A stretch of DNA of 64,000 nucleotides from an uncultured Woeseia sp. (lineage in GTDB: Bacteria > Pseudomonadota > Gammaproteobacteria > Steroidobacterales > Woeseiaceae). The stretch covers positions 5,170-69,169 of the forward strand of contig CALALV010000002.1 of NCBI GenBank assembly GCA_937925605.1. The letters are read 5' to 3'. The notes under the pieces were generated by a model. It worked only from the letters and a program-made list of their open reading frames with translations. It was not told where the DNA came from and made no database searches. The stretch's first letter is position 1. Each line of letters opens with the position of its first letter. The position numbers and the translations under genes were made by a program. Positions 34,925-43,004 of the stretch are shown here, in pieces.

Positions 34925-37377
34925 TCTCCGAACGCGCAGCTGAGATTTTCGCAGAGGCCCGGACCGTCGACCCGGCGGCCCGCGATGCGTTCGTCGATAA
35001 AGCATGCGGCGGTGACGCGGGACTGCGGAGCGAGGTCGCGACGCTGCTCGGCGCCGCCGACGATTCGGAAGCCTACTTCGCGCAGCTTGCCGGGCGCGTC
35101 AGCCTTTCGGCGATGGCGGACGACGAACCGCTGCCCGCCGACAAGATCATCGGCGCCTGGCGCCTGGTTCGTCGCATCGGTAGCGGCGGAATGGGCGCGG
35201 TCTATCTCGCCGAGCGGGCGGACGAGCAGTTCGAGCAGCAGGCAGCGCTGAAGATCCTGCCGACGGGACTGGACACGGGCGACGCGCGCGCGCGATTCCT
35301 CGTCGAACGGCAGATCCTTGCCAGGCTCGTTCACGACAATATCGCCCGTCTGCTGGATGGGGGCGTGACCGACGATGGCCTGCCGTATTTCGTCATGGAC
35401 TACGTCGACGGCATGCCTATCGACGAATACTGCAGAGCCATGGGCCTCGACGTCGACGGCCGCCTGCAACTCGTTCTCAGCGTCGCGGACGCCGTTCAGT
35501 ACGCGCACCGCAAGCTCGTAGTCCACCGCGACCTGAAACCGAACAACGTGCTCGTTGATTCGCAGGGTGAGGTACGCCTGCTCGACTTCGGCATAGCGAC
35601 GGTGCTCGAGCCGGACCCCGGCAACGATCGCCTGACCCGGGAATCGAGGCGGCCTGCGACGCCGGCCTTTGCCAGCCCCGAGATGCTGCGCGGCGAGAGC
35701 GTGGACGTCACGACCGACGTCTACTCGATCGGGGCGCTGCTGTACGCCCTGCTTGCCGGCCGCGCACCCGTGTCATTCGTCGGTATGACCCTCGCCGAGA
35801 TGTGTGCGCATGCGACGACCGCGATCCCGCCGCCCGTCAGCCGCTTCGAGCCGCGCGCCGGCGACGAGCTGGACGCGATAATCGGCAGGGCCCTGGCGAG
35901 GCTTCCGGAAGAACGCTATCCGACCGTGGAGGCACTGGCGGACGATCTGCGAAATTACCGGGCCGGCAGGCCCGTGTCCGCGCGACGACCGACTCCGCTG
36001 TACCGGGCGCGGAAATTCGTCAGGCGGCACCGGATCGGAGTCTCGTTCGCAGGCTTCGCCGCCGCCGCCGTCGCTGCGCTCGTCGGGCTGGCACTCTACT
36101 CGGCCGTCGTGTCCGATCGACAGGCGCAGCAGATCGCCCTCGAGCGCGACCGGGCCGAACGAACCCGCGACTTTCTCGTCAGCATCTTCGAGTCCACTGA
36201 CCCGAACGTAGCGCCGGGCGAACAGACGGTGCGCTCCATACTCGAGGGCGCGCGCGCGCGCATCGAGGACGAGCTGGCCGGTCAGCCCGAGGTGCAGGCC
36301 GACCTGCTGCAGGCCATGGGTAGCGTCTACCAGAACTGGCGGCTCACCGCGGAGGGCCGGGACGTCATGCAGCGCGAGCTCGAACTGCGCGAAGCGCTCG
36401 GGGGCGCGGAGTCGGACGAGTATGCCGACACGCTGATCGGGCTCGCCTATATCACCGAGATCGGCGGCGACTACGAGAGCTCGATCCAATACGCGCGGAG
36501 AGCGCTGGAAATCTACGAACGCCATGGAGACCGAATGGGCCAGGCTGCGGCGCACGAACGCACCGGGCGCGTGCTGCACCTGCAGGGCGACTACGATGGC
36601 GCGCGGAGGCATTTCGATCGCGGACTCGAGCTGGTCGACTCCGCGGTCGGCCCGGACTCGATCGAGGCATCCTACCTGACCGAGCACATCGCCAACCTGC
36701 TCAATCACCAGGAGCAGTACGAGGAATCGCTGGCCGAATTTCGCCGCACGCTGTCGGTGCGTCGAAAGCATGTCACGGACGACAGCTCCGAGATCAGCGC
36801 GCTCTATCTCGGCATGGGTGCCGTGCTGGCCAAGCTGGCACGCTTCGACGAGGCGACGGATGCCTACGAACAGGGCCTCGCAATGAATGCACGGCTGTTC
36901 GGCCCGGACAACAGCTACCGGCTTTACTTCGTCAACGGGCTGGGCAAAGTAGCCGAGCAGCGCGGAGCGATCAACGAAGCCCGGGCCCATTTCGTCGAGG
37001 CCCGTAGCCTCATCCTGCGAGACATGCCGCAGTCTCCCAATCTCGCGTTCGCGACCGCAAACGTAGCGAGGACGATGATGCAGCTTGGTCAGTACGAGGA
37101 CGCGCGGTCCTTGTACCGGGAAGCAGAGGAGATATTCGCGACGCGGCTGCCGCGGCACTGGGCGCTTGGCACCGTAAGGACGCAGCTCGGCCTCTGCCTC
37201 GTCGAGGCCGCAGAGTACGCGGAGGCCGAAGCGCTTATTCTCGACGGCATCGCGATACTGGAGCGCCAGTGGGGCGCCGACCATCACGAGGTGCAGGCAG
37301 CGCGCGATGTCGCGATCACGCTCTACGAGACCTGGGAGAAGCCGGCCCTGGCGGCTGCGTATCGTCGCGCCGAATGA
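34921..37377 (+). CDS. Membrane-anchored Ser/Thr protein kinase with TPR repeats
   Basis: The 818-residue protein starts at GTG. The kinase domain (about 75-340) has the P-loop RRIGSGGMGAVYLAERA, the ATP-binding Lys in AALKILP, the catalytic loop VVHRDLKPNNVLV, the DFG motif LLDFGIAT, and the activation segment end FASPEML. A transmembrane helix lies at about 370-395 (IGVSFAGFAAAAVAALVGLALYSAVV). The rest, from about 405, is a series of TPR-like helix pairs in the periplasm. In Xanthomonas a kinase of this type activates its partner ECF sigma factor by phosphorylation; the same is a reasonable guess here because the sigma gene is directly upstream and overlapping. Confidence 0.93.
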   Translation: MISERAAEIFAEARTVDPAARDAFVDKACGGDAGLRSEVATLLGAADDSEAYFAQLAGRVSLSAMADDEPLPADKIIGAWRLVRRIGSGGMGAVYLAERADEQFEQQAALKILPTGLDTGDARARFLVERQILARLVHDNIARLLDGGVTDDGLPYFVMDYVDGMPIDEYCRAMGLDVDGRLQLVLSVADAVQYAHRKLVVHRDLKPNNVLVDSQGEVRLLDFGIATVLEPDPGNDRLTRESRRPATPAFASPEMLRGESVDVTTDVYSIGALLYALLAGRAPVSFVGMTLAEMCAHATTAIPPPVSRFEPRAGDELDAIIGRALARLPEERYPTVEALADDLRNYRAGRPVSARRPTPLYRARKFVRRHRIGVSFAGFAAAAVAALVGLALYSAVVSDRQAQQIALERDRAERTRDFLVSIFESTDPNVAPGEQTVRSILEGARARIEDELAGQPEVQADLLQAMGSVYQNWRLTAEGRDVMQRELELREALGGAESDEYADTLIGLAYITEIGGDYESSIQYARRALEIYERHGDRMGQAAAHERTGRVLHLQGDYDGARRHFDRGLELVDSAVGPDSIEASYLTEHIANLLNHQEQYEESLAEFRRTLSVRRKHVTDDSSEISALYLGMGAVLAKLARFDEATDAYEQGLAMNARLFGPDNSYRLYFVNGLGKVAEQRGAINEARAHFVEARSLILRDMPQSPNLAFATANVARTMMQLGQYEDARSLYREAEEIFATRLPRHWALGTVRTQLGLCLVEAAEYAEAEALILDGIAILERQWGADHHEVQAARDVAITLYETWEKPALAAAYRRAE

Positions 37378-37528
37378 CCGCGACGCGTGCGACGCTACTC
37401 GCGCGCCCGGGCAGGTGAGCCGGCCCGACGCTGCAATGATCCGGATTTCATCGCGCTGGTCGCGACCGGGCGTACCGCCGGGCGCCGAACTTGGCTACCA
37501 TTGCCGAAAACAAGCCCTGGGGTAAGCA

Positions 37529-39676
37529 GTGACTCGCTTTTCGTCTCGCGCGGTGTTTGCCGCAATCTCTTTCTTCATCCTGCTCGCCAGCTCGAACGAC
37601 TCCGAGGCGCAGCGCCGCGCAGCCAGCGACGAGTTGCCGATTGCGTCGCCCTGGCTGCGTGAGCACCTGCCCGACGACGCGCTGGTCTACGCGCGCATAC
37701 CGCACGTATTCGGCCTGTTTGCCACGCCCAAGGGCAACGTCCTCGACGACGCGCTGAGGTCCGAGACCAACGTCGCGAACGTGCGCGCCGTGCGCGAGGC
37801 GATCAACGACAACGTCCTGATGCATATCCCGATGTACGCGGACCTGCGCCTTCGGGTCATGGAGCAGTTCCTGCGCTCGCCGATCGAGGTGGCGGTGTTC
37901 ATGGCGCCGGCCCCATCGGTCGCGCTGGTCATGCACCTCGATATCTACTCGCATGCTCGTTTCGAGGAGATCATCGACGTGATCGCGATGGATACGCCGG
38001 GTTTCGGCCTGGCCGCACCACTCGGTGACGACGGCCGCGGCCAGCTGGCCGGGACCCCGGTACCGGCCTTGCTGCAGTTCGACGCGGACAGCGGCCGGCT
38101 GGTCGTGAACGCCGGGCCGGCCGTCAGCCAGCCGAGCTTCGACACCATGCTCGAGGGCATGCAGCGCGACGACGAGCACCGCATGCGCGCGATGGAACGG
38201 CGCATCGACGAGAGCGGGCAGGGCGCGTTCCTGTGGCTCGATGCGGCACAGGCCCTGCCGGCGATGCAAATGATGATGCCGCCGGATCAGTACGCGCAGC
38301 TGACCGAGCTCGGCCTCGACCAGACCGACGCGGCGGGCATCGGCTGGGGCGTGGCGAACGGCAAGGGGCGCCTGGCCGTCGTGGCAGACCTCGCGGCGAA
38401 TGCCGAGCGCGGTTTCATCCCGCGCATCCGCAACCAGCTCGACGCGCGCGTCGTCGGTCAGCCGGACGGCCTGATACTGCTGTCGATTCCTTCGCCCGCC
38501 GAGTTCTCCCGCATGGAGGCGCTGGTGCTGAGTGGCGCCGACGCGGAGGCGGCCGGCGAGTGGGCCGACGTCAAGGAGCAGGTTCGCGAGTACGCGGGCA
38601 TGAGCCTCGAGGACGCGCTGGGCTCCATCGGTCCGGATGCGCTGATCGTGTTCGACGAGGCGGGCGAGTACATGGCGTTGCGCCTGCGCGATCCCGGGCG
38701 CTGGGAACGCCTGGTCGACAACCTGTCGGAGCAGGCAGGTCAGCGGCCGGACGAACGGCGCATCGGTCGCGACACCTACTATCACCTGAGCGTCCCTAGC
38801 CAGTTCGGTTTGCTGAACGACGAGCAGGCCGAGGAGCTGGGGTGGCTGGCGGTGCTGTTGCAAAGGCAGCGCGAACACTTCTACTGGACCCGGGACGACA
38901 ACTATCTGTACCTGAGCTCAACGCCGCAGGTGCTGATCGACCGCGCATCGATGCGTGCCCGCACCGACGTCGGGGCATGGCTGGCCGAGACGCAGGCCAT
39001 CGACGCGCGTGACGCAATGCTGTCCTTCAGCGGCACGACGCGCAAGCTGCCGCGACGCCTTTACGAGGCTTACATCGAGATCCTGCAAGTGCTCGCCGAT
39101 GTCAGCGAAGCGGAGATTGACGTCTGGTCGATGCCGACGCCGCGACAACTCGACCTGCCGGAGAAGGGCACGATCGGCTTCACGCTGAGCCTCGGCGATC
39201 CGACGCTCATGATGGAGCTGACCTTCGAGAACAATCCGTTCGAACTGCTGGGCGGCATGGGCAGCGCCGCCACCGTCGGCATCCTGGCGGCCATCGCGAT
39301 CCCGGCGTACCAGGACTACACGGTTCGCGCCAAGGTGGCCGAAGGCCTGGCGGCGGCCGCGGCGCCCAAGCTCGGCGTCACGGAGTATTACCTTGAACAC
39401 GGCGCGTTCCCGCCGGCCGCCGAGGCGCAGCGCCTGTCGGCGATCGCGCCGGACTCGGCGGTGGTCGAAGCCGTGCGGGTCGAGGCCGATACCGGCCGCA
39501 TCATCGTCACCTTCCTGCCGGGCGAGATACCGGACGGCAACGAGCTGGTGCTGACGCCGATCGCTAATCCGGACGGCACGCTCGCCTGGGAGTGCACCGG
39601 CACGATGGCCGACAAGCACAAGCCGCCGGCGTGCCGCGGCGGGGGCACGGACCCGTACGGCGGCGACGCGCTGTAG
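37529..39676 (+). CDS. Exported protein with internal type IV pilin segment
   Basis: The 715-residue protein has a signal peptide (FAAISFFILLASSNDSEAQ) and a DUF3352-like region at about 35-560. From about 574 it contains the type IV major-pilin helix GILAAIAIPAYQDYTVRAKV followed by AEGLAAAAAPKLGVTEYYLEHGAFPP and a pilin-like end with a Cys pair (WECTG...PPACR). A normal pilin has this helix at the mature N-terminus, after a GFTLIE-type prepilin cut. Here it is internal and the FTLIE part is missing, so prepilin peptidase processing is unlikely and the helix probably serves as a membrane anchor or binds pilin partners. No other pilus genes are nearby. Confidence 0.85.
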   Translation: MTRFSSRAVFAAISFFILLASSNDSEAQRRAASDELPIASPWLREHLPDDALVYARIPHVFGLFATPKGNVLDDALRSETNVANVRAVREAINDNVLMHIPMYADLRLRVMEQFLRSPIEVAVFMAPAPSVALVMHLDIYSHARFEEIIDVIAMDTPGFGLAAPLGDDGRGQLAGTPVPALLQFDADSGRLVVNAGPAVSQPSFDTMLEGMQRDDEHRMRAMERRIDESGQGAFLWLDAAQALPAMQMMMPPDQYAQLTELGLDQTDAAGIGWGVANGKGRLAVVADLAANAERGFIPRIRNQLDARVVGQPDGLILLSIPSPAEFSRMEALVLSGADAEAAGEWADVKEQVREYAGMSLEDALGSIGPDALIVFDEAGEYMALRLRDPGRWERLVDNLSEQAGQRPDERRIGRDTYYHLSVPSQFGLLNDEQAEELGWLAVLLQRQREHFYWTRDDNYLYLSSTPQVLIDRASMRARTDVGAWLAETQAIDARDAMLSFSGTTRKLPRRLYEAYIEILQVLADVSEAEIDVWSMPTPRQLDLPEKGTIGFTLSLGDPTLMMELTFENNPFELLGGMGSAATVGILAAIAIPAYQDYTVRAKVAEGLAAAAAPKLGVTEYYLEHGAFPPAAEAQRLSAIAPDSAVVEAVRVEADTGRIIVTFLPGEIPDGNELVLTPIANPDGTLAWECTGTMADKHKPPACRGGGTDPYGGDAL

Positions 39677-39801
39677 GCCGCACGGCCGACTCGGTCGTCG
39701 CGCCCGCCGCGCTGCTCACGCTCGCGACCGGCGTTACGATCTACCTGCCGAGGCTGCCGACGCGATCGGCAAACCGACAACGCGCCGCCGCCGGATCGCC
39801 G

Positions 39802-40440
39802 TCAGGGTGCGGTTCGGACGAGTCCGTCGATGCCCAGTTGCCGCGCGATCGCTTCGGCTTCCTCGGCCAGCCCTTCCTCGAGCGTGGCCTTGCGAAAGCA
39901 GGTCGACTGGATTGTCCAGATGCGCTCGCCGCTCGCGGCGTCGAGCAGGTTCGTGACGACGACGACAGTGAGCGCCTGGCGCACCGAGTCCGGAACCTTG
40001 ATGACCCGGTGATCGTAGAGAAAGTAATCGACGGGATCGCCACCGCGGCAGGTGGAGACTATCTCCTCGCGACCCTCTTCTCGCTCGATTGCGGTGTCGA
40101 TACTCGCGATGTGCGACATCAGCAGAGCATCCGCACCTGAATCCGCGACGGCCTTGTCGAGGGTTTCCTGCAGGACCGAGTCACCGCTGCCGAGCACACC
40201 GTAGCTGGCCACTGCCGACACGCCGCGTGACCGGAGCCGATCGACGATGAGTTGCTCGAGCGTGATGCGCTGGTCGGCATCGCCGGTCACTCCGACGATG
40301 AACAGGCGATCGTATTGCGTGCGCCCTGCGGCCGGGTTTTCGTAAAGCTTGATGACCTCGGGACGCTGCGCACAGGCGCCGGCGAGCGCGGCGAGCGCGA
40401 CGATCGCAAGAGTGCGCCGGATCGCGGTATTCGAACACAT
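39802..40440 (-). CDS. Uncharacterised lipoprotein
   Basis: The 212-residue protein has a lipoprotein signal with lipobox AGAC. It continues YDRLFIVGVTGDADQRITLEQLIVDRLRSRGVSAVASYGVL, a strand-helix-strand unit like that of small lipoproteins in outer-membrane assembly or secretion operons. It ends AEEAEAIARQLGIDGLVRTAP. No domain is certain. It converges on the pilin-fusion gene, with about 125 bp between the two ends. Confidence 0.7.
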   Translation of the reverse strand: MCSNTAIRRTLAIVALAALAGACAQRPEVIKLYENPAAGRTQYDRLFIVGVTGDADQRITLEQLIVDRLRSRGVSAVASYGVLGSGDSVLQETLDKAVADSGADALLMSHIASIDTAIEREEGREEIVSTCRGGDPVDYFLYDHRVIKVPDSVRQALTVVVVTNLLDAASGERIWTIQSTCFRKATLEEGLAEEAEAIARQLGIDGLVRTAP

Positions 40441-40893
40441 GAGCTTGCTCTCCTGGCAAGGATAGGCGGGCCAATGCTATGCAGTCCGGCCTGCGCCGCC
40501 ATCAGTAATTGTCCGTAGCCGCTGCAAGCCGGGACGACGATGTCGGGTCAGCTGGCCAGAGTCGGGGTCCGGCACAGTCGAAAATACCCGAGGAGACGCC
40601 CGGGTTCGCTCGACGGGCTGCGCGCATCAGAGCCGGTAGCCTCAGGCCCCGGGGTTTGCGGTTCGCTCGCCGGGCATCACGGCCGGCAGAGTCGCCCGCT
40701 GATGCCCGGGCGCGGCCGGCGGCTCGCTTAGCCGGGCGATCCGGCCGGGACATGTCCGCGCGATTGCGCTCCGACGCGCTCGGCCGCGCCCATCGCAGAC
40801 CCGCCTGGCGGTCCATGGCGCGCCGGCGCACATGCTCGACAGCACGCGAGCCACGGGGTTCCGGTACAGTGTGGCAAAGCAGGAGGAAGCATC
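40441..40893. other. 453-bp intergenic region, nothing certain
   Basis: The region separates a leftward lipoprotein gene from the rightward oxidoreductase gene. It is GC-rich and carries only short frames without protein-like composition. Its right end has a good GGAGGAAGCATC ribosome site for the gene at 40894. I see no RNA gene, terminator or repeat. Confidence 0.5.
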
Positions 40894-41655
40894 ATGACGC
40901 TGACCGACAGGCAACAGGAACTCTGTGAGAAGAACAGCGAAGACTTCTCTGATCTTCGAGCGGTACTCGTCAATTGCAGCCTGAAAAAGGAGGCGAAGGA
41001 TTCGCACACGCGGCTGCTGTTGTCCGTCGTCGGGGAAATCATGAGCAAGAACGGCGTCGGCGTGGACTATATCCACGCGGCGTCGCACCAGGTCGCCTAC
41101 GGCGTGCAGCCGGACATGACGGAACACGGCTGGGACCGCGACGACTGGCCGACGCTGTGGGAGACGATCGGCGCGGCCGATATCCTGGTCCTCGGCACGC
41201 CTATCTGGCTGGGCGAGGAGAGCTCGGTCTGCCGCGTCGTCATCGAGCGCCTGTACGCCATGAGCGGCGAGCTCAACGACAAGGGCCAGAGCATTTACTA
41301 CGGCAAGGTCGGCGGCGCCGTCGTCACCGGCAACGAAGACGGCGTCAAGGCCTGCGCCATGACGCTGCTGTACGCCTTGCAGCACCTGGGCTACGTCATC
41401 CCGCCGCAGGCCGATTGCGGCTGGATCGGCGAGGCCGGGCCGGGCCCTTCCTACGGCGATGAGCGCGACGACGGTCCGCCGGTCGGCTTCGACAACGACT
41501 TCACCCAGCGCAACACGACGATCATGACCTGGAACCTGCTGCACATGGCGCGCCTGCTGAAGGACGCCGGCGGCCTGCCGAACCACGGCAACGATCGCAA
41601 AGCCTGGAAAGCGGGCTGCCGCTTCGATTTCGAGAACCCCGACTACCGGGCCTGA
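40894..41655 (+). CDS. NAD(P)H-dependent FMN reductase-like flavoprotein
   Basis: The 253-residue protein has a flavodoxin-like fold. The FMN-binding first loop is LVNCSLKKEAKDSHTRLLL. A second loop, LVLGTPIWLGEESSVCRVVIERLYAMSG, follows, and the third, YYGKVGGAVVTGNEDGVKACAMTLLYAL, contains the TGNEDG turn. These are typical of NADPH-dependent FMN reductases (PF03358). Substrate unknown; relatives reduce quinones, azo compounds or flavin. It has a strong AGGAGG ribosome site and stands alone. Confidence 0.88.
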   Translation: MTLTDRQQELCEKNSEDFSDLRAVLVNCSLKKEAKDSHTRLLLSVVGEIMSKNGVGVDYIHAASHQVAYGVQPDMTEHGWDRDDWPTLWETIGAADILVLGTPIWLGEESSVCRVVIERLYAMSGELNDKGQSIYYGKVGGAVVTGNEDGVKACAMTLLYALQHLGYVIPPQADCGWIGEAGPGPSYGDERDDGPPVGFDNDFTQRNTTIMTWNLLHMARLLKDAGGLPNHGNDRKAWKAGCRFDFENPDYRA

Positions 41656-41791
41656 CGCGGGCGGCTCGTGGCGGCGCCGCGGGCCGGCACGCGAAACAAC
41701 TTTACGGCCTGTTAAGTGCAAGAGCAGGCAACCAAGGGTGTAGCTCGCCGGGAATCCCTCACGCTCACATGCCGGGCACGGCAGACAGGCC

Positions 41792-41817
41792 AAAAAAAAG
41801 GCCGCCAGCGGCGGCCT
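41792..41817 (-). terminator. Rho-independent terminator of the DUF533 gene
   Basis: AGGCCGCC (41799-41806) pairs with GGCGGCCT (41810-41817) across a 3-base loop. Read leftward, the stem is followed by eight T residues (the A-run at 41792-41799). It ends transcription of the leftward gene at 41871. Confidence 0.85.
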
Positions 41818-41870
41818 CTTCCCCGGGGGAGAGCGGGCGGGGGACCCGCCATCGGGTAAGGTGTCGCGCG

Positions 41871-42530
41871 TCAGGCAGCCTGCACGGGCTGCATCGGCTG
41901 CGATGCCTGCCGGTGCACGGCGTCGACGAGTGCGTCCGGCAGCGCGAGCAAGGCCTTCAGCCGCGCGAGGTAGGCGCCGGCGTGGGGCGCGGACTCGTCG
42001 ATGGCCAGCAGCGACGCCGCGTAGACCTCGACCGCCATGGCCGGATCGGCCGCCGCCTCCGCAATCTCCTCGACCGGGCGCGGGTGGCGCAGCTCCTCGA
42101 ACAAGGTCGCCTTCTCCGTCGCACCGAGGCGCAGCCGCTCCACCTGCCCATAGATGCGGTCGAGCTCGGCCGCGTCGAGGTGGCCGTCACTGTGCGCTGC
42201 CGTAATCATCGCGCGAACGATCACGAAGCCCTGGGATCGAGCCTGCCATGGCGTCTGCCCGGCGAGGTCGAAGCGCGACGCGGACAGGCCGTGCCAGCGC
42301 TCCTCGCCCGGCGCGGCTACCTGCCGGTCGCGCTGATAATTCCGGTACGCGGACCAGGCGAGTCCGCCGATCGCGGCGATGCCGCCGACCTTGAGCAGAT
42401 TGCCGGCCACCTTCCGGCCCTTTCTCGACATCAGCGCGCCGGACAGCGCGCCGCCCGCGACACCGCCGGCGAGGCCCGATGCGAATCCGCTCCGGGCCAA
42501 TCCTGACATCAGCTTGTTCAAATCAACCAT
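41871..42530 (-). CDS. DUF533 (YebE-like, TerB-fold) protein
   Basis: The 219-residue protein begins MVDLNKLMSGLARSGFASGLAGGVAGGALSG, the glycine-rich opening of the DUF533/YebE family, then a short hydrophobic stretch and FVIVRAMITAAHSDGHLDAAELDRIYGQVERL, the TerB-like helical domain with its acidic loop. YebE is an inner-membrane protein in the CpxR regulon of E. coli. The length and order match. It is the last core gene before the element junction. Confidence 0.9.
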   Translation of the reverse strand: MVDLNKLMSGLARSGFASGLAGGVAGGALSGALMSRKGRKVAGNLLKVGGIAAIGGLAWSAYRNYQRDRQVAAPGEERWHGLSASRFDLAGQTPWQARSQGFVIVRAMITAAHSDGHLDAAELDRIYGQVERLRLGATEKATLFEELRHPRPVEEIAEAAADPAMAVEVYAASLLAIDESAPHAGAYLARLKALLALPDALVDAVHRQASQPMQPVQAA

Positions 42531-42683
42531 GATCCTGCCTCCCTGTCGGTGAAGACAGTCTGCTGAAATGCACGGATTCGGAAAAGTCGCATTGTCCGAA
42601 AGGTCGTTGCGGAATTATCGAAACGAGAACCAGGGAGCACGGGCACCTGTACGCAGGCCGTCGTCGCATCTGTTCGGGAGATT

Positions 42684-42825
42684 GGGTGATTCGCGCAGGA
42701 GAGGCGGCGGGAACCGAACCCGGCGCGCGCGACGCCGCCGACCAACACGCGCCATTCCGGCAGCGCGATGAACCACCCCGCCGCCCAACCTCGCCACCGA
42801 TGCGTTACGAGGGTGATTCGCGCAG
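42684..42825. repeat. 15-bp direct repeats flanking a short duplicated block
   Basis: GGGTGATTCGCGCAG occurs at 42684-42698 and again at 42811-42825, in the same orientation. The first copy is immediately followed by a sequence like the end of ssrA (see the entry at 42698). The second copy precedes the hairpin and the tmRNA-end sequence at the element junction. The arrangement looks like an earlier duplication of the same junction. Confidence 0.85.
42698..42723 (-). pseudogene. Relic resembling the 3' end of ssrA (tmRNA)
   Basis: Read leftward this stretch gives GGGTTCGGTTCCCGCCGCCTC, close to the GGGTTCGATTCCCGCCGCCTC that ends many proteobacterial tmRNAs, with one base changed in the T-loop. 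The CCA end is not intact. No tmRNA body is present on either side, so it is a fragment at best. It could be a decayed attachment site left by an earlier integration. Confidence 0.45.
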
Positions 42826-42827
42826 CG

Positions 42828-42882
42828 CCAACAAGCAAAGGGCCCCCGCCGGCTGCGCCGACGGGGGCCCTTTGCTTGTTGG
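42828..42882 (-). terminator. Strong hairpin, probable terminator of the original ssrA gene
   Basis: A perfect 21-bp stem (42828-42848 with 42862-42882) surrounds a 13-base loop that itself folds. Read leftward it starts directly at the CCA end of the tmRNA-like sequence at 42880-42893, which is where an ssrA terminator would lie. The T-run is poor, so stability of the stem rather than a U-tract must act. It may also isolate the element from the chromosome. Confidence 0.6.
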
Positions 42883-42893
42883 TGGAGGCGGCG
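42880..42893 (-). other. Putative attachment site: last 14 nt of ssrA (tmRNA)
   Basis: Read leftward the 14 bases are CGCCGCCTCCACCA, the acceptor-stem end and CCA of typical proteobacterial tmRNA. Upstream of them the expected tmRNA T-arm is missing and the sequence turns AT-rich (ATTGATTCATAAGGCGATG). This is the pattern left when an element integrates at the 3' end of ssrA: one junction keeps only the short duplicated end, while the full gene moves to the other junction, here outside the window. The hairpin that follows fits the ssrA terminator. Confidence 0.6.
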
Positions 42894-43004
42894 ACAATCA
42901 CATCGCCTTATGAATCAATACGTTGCGATGCTAAACGCCAAAAATGCCCCCATAGATACCCCCAGATGACTCCGCCTGGCTTTTTGGCTAGACTCCGGCA
43001 GATT

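Noticed and set aside
42540..42900. Complete tRNA or tmRNA gene
   Set aside because: Only fragments of an acceptor end and T-arm are present; no cloverleaf or tmRNA body can be folded.
42518..42901. 127-codon leftward frame across the hairpin and ssrA-like end
   Set aside because: It runs through the perfect hairpin and has no protein-like features, so the RNA/attachment explanation is better.
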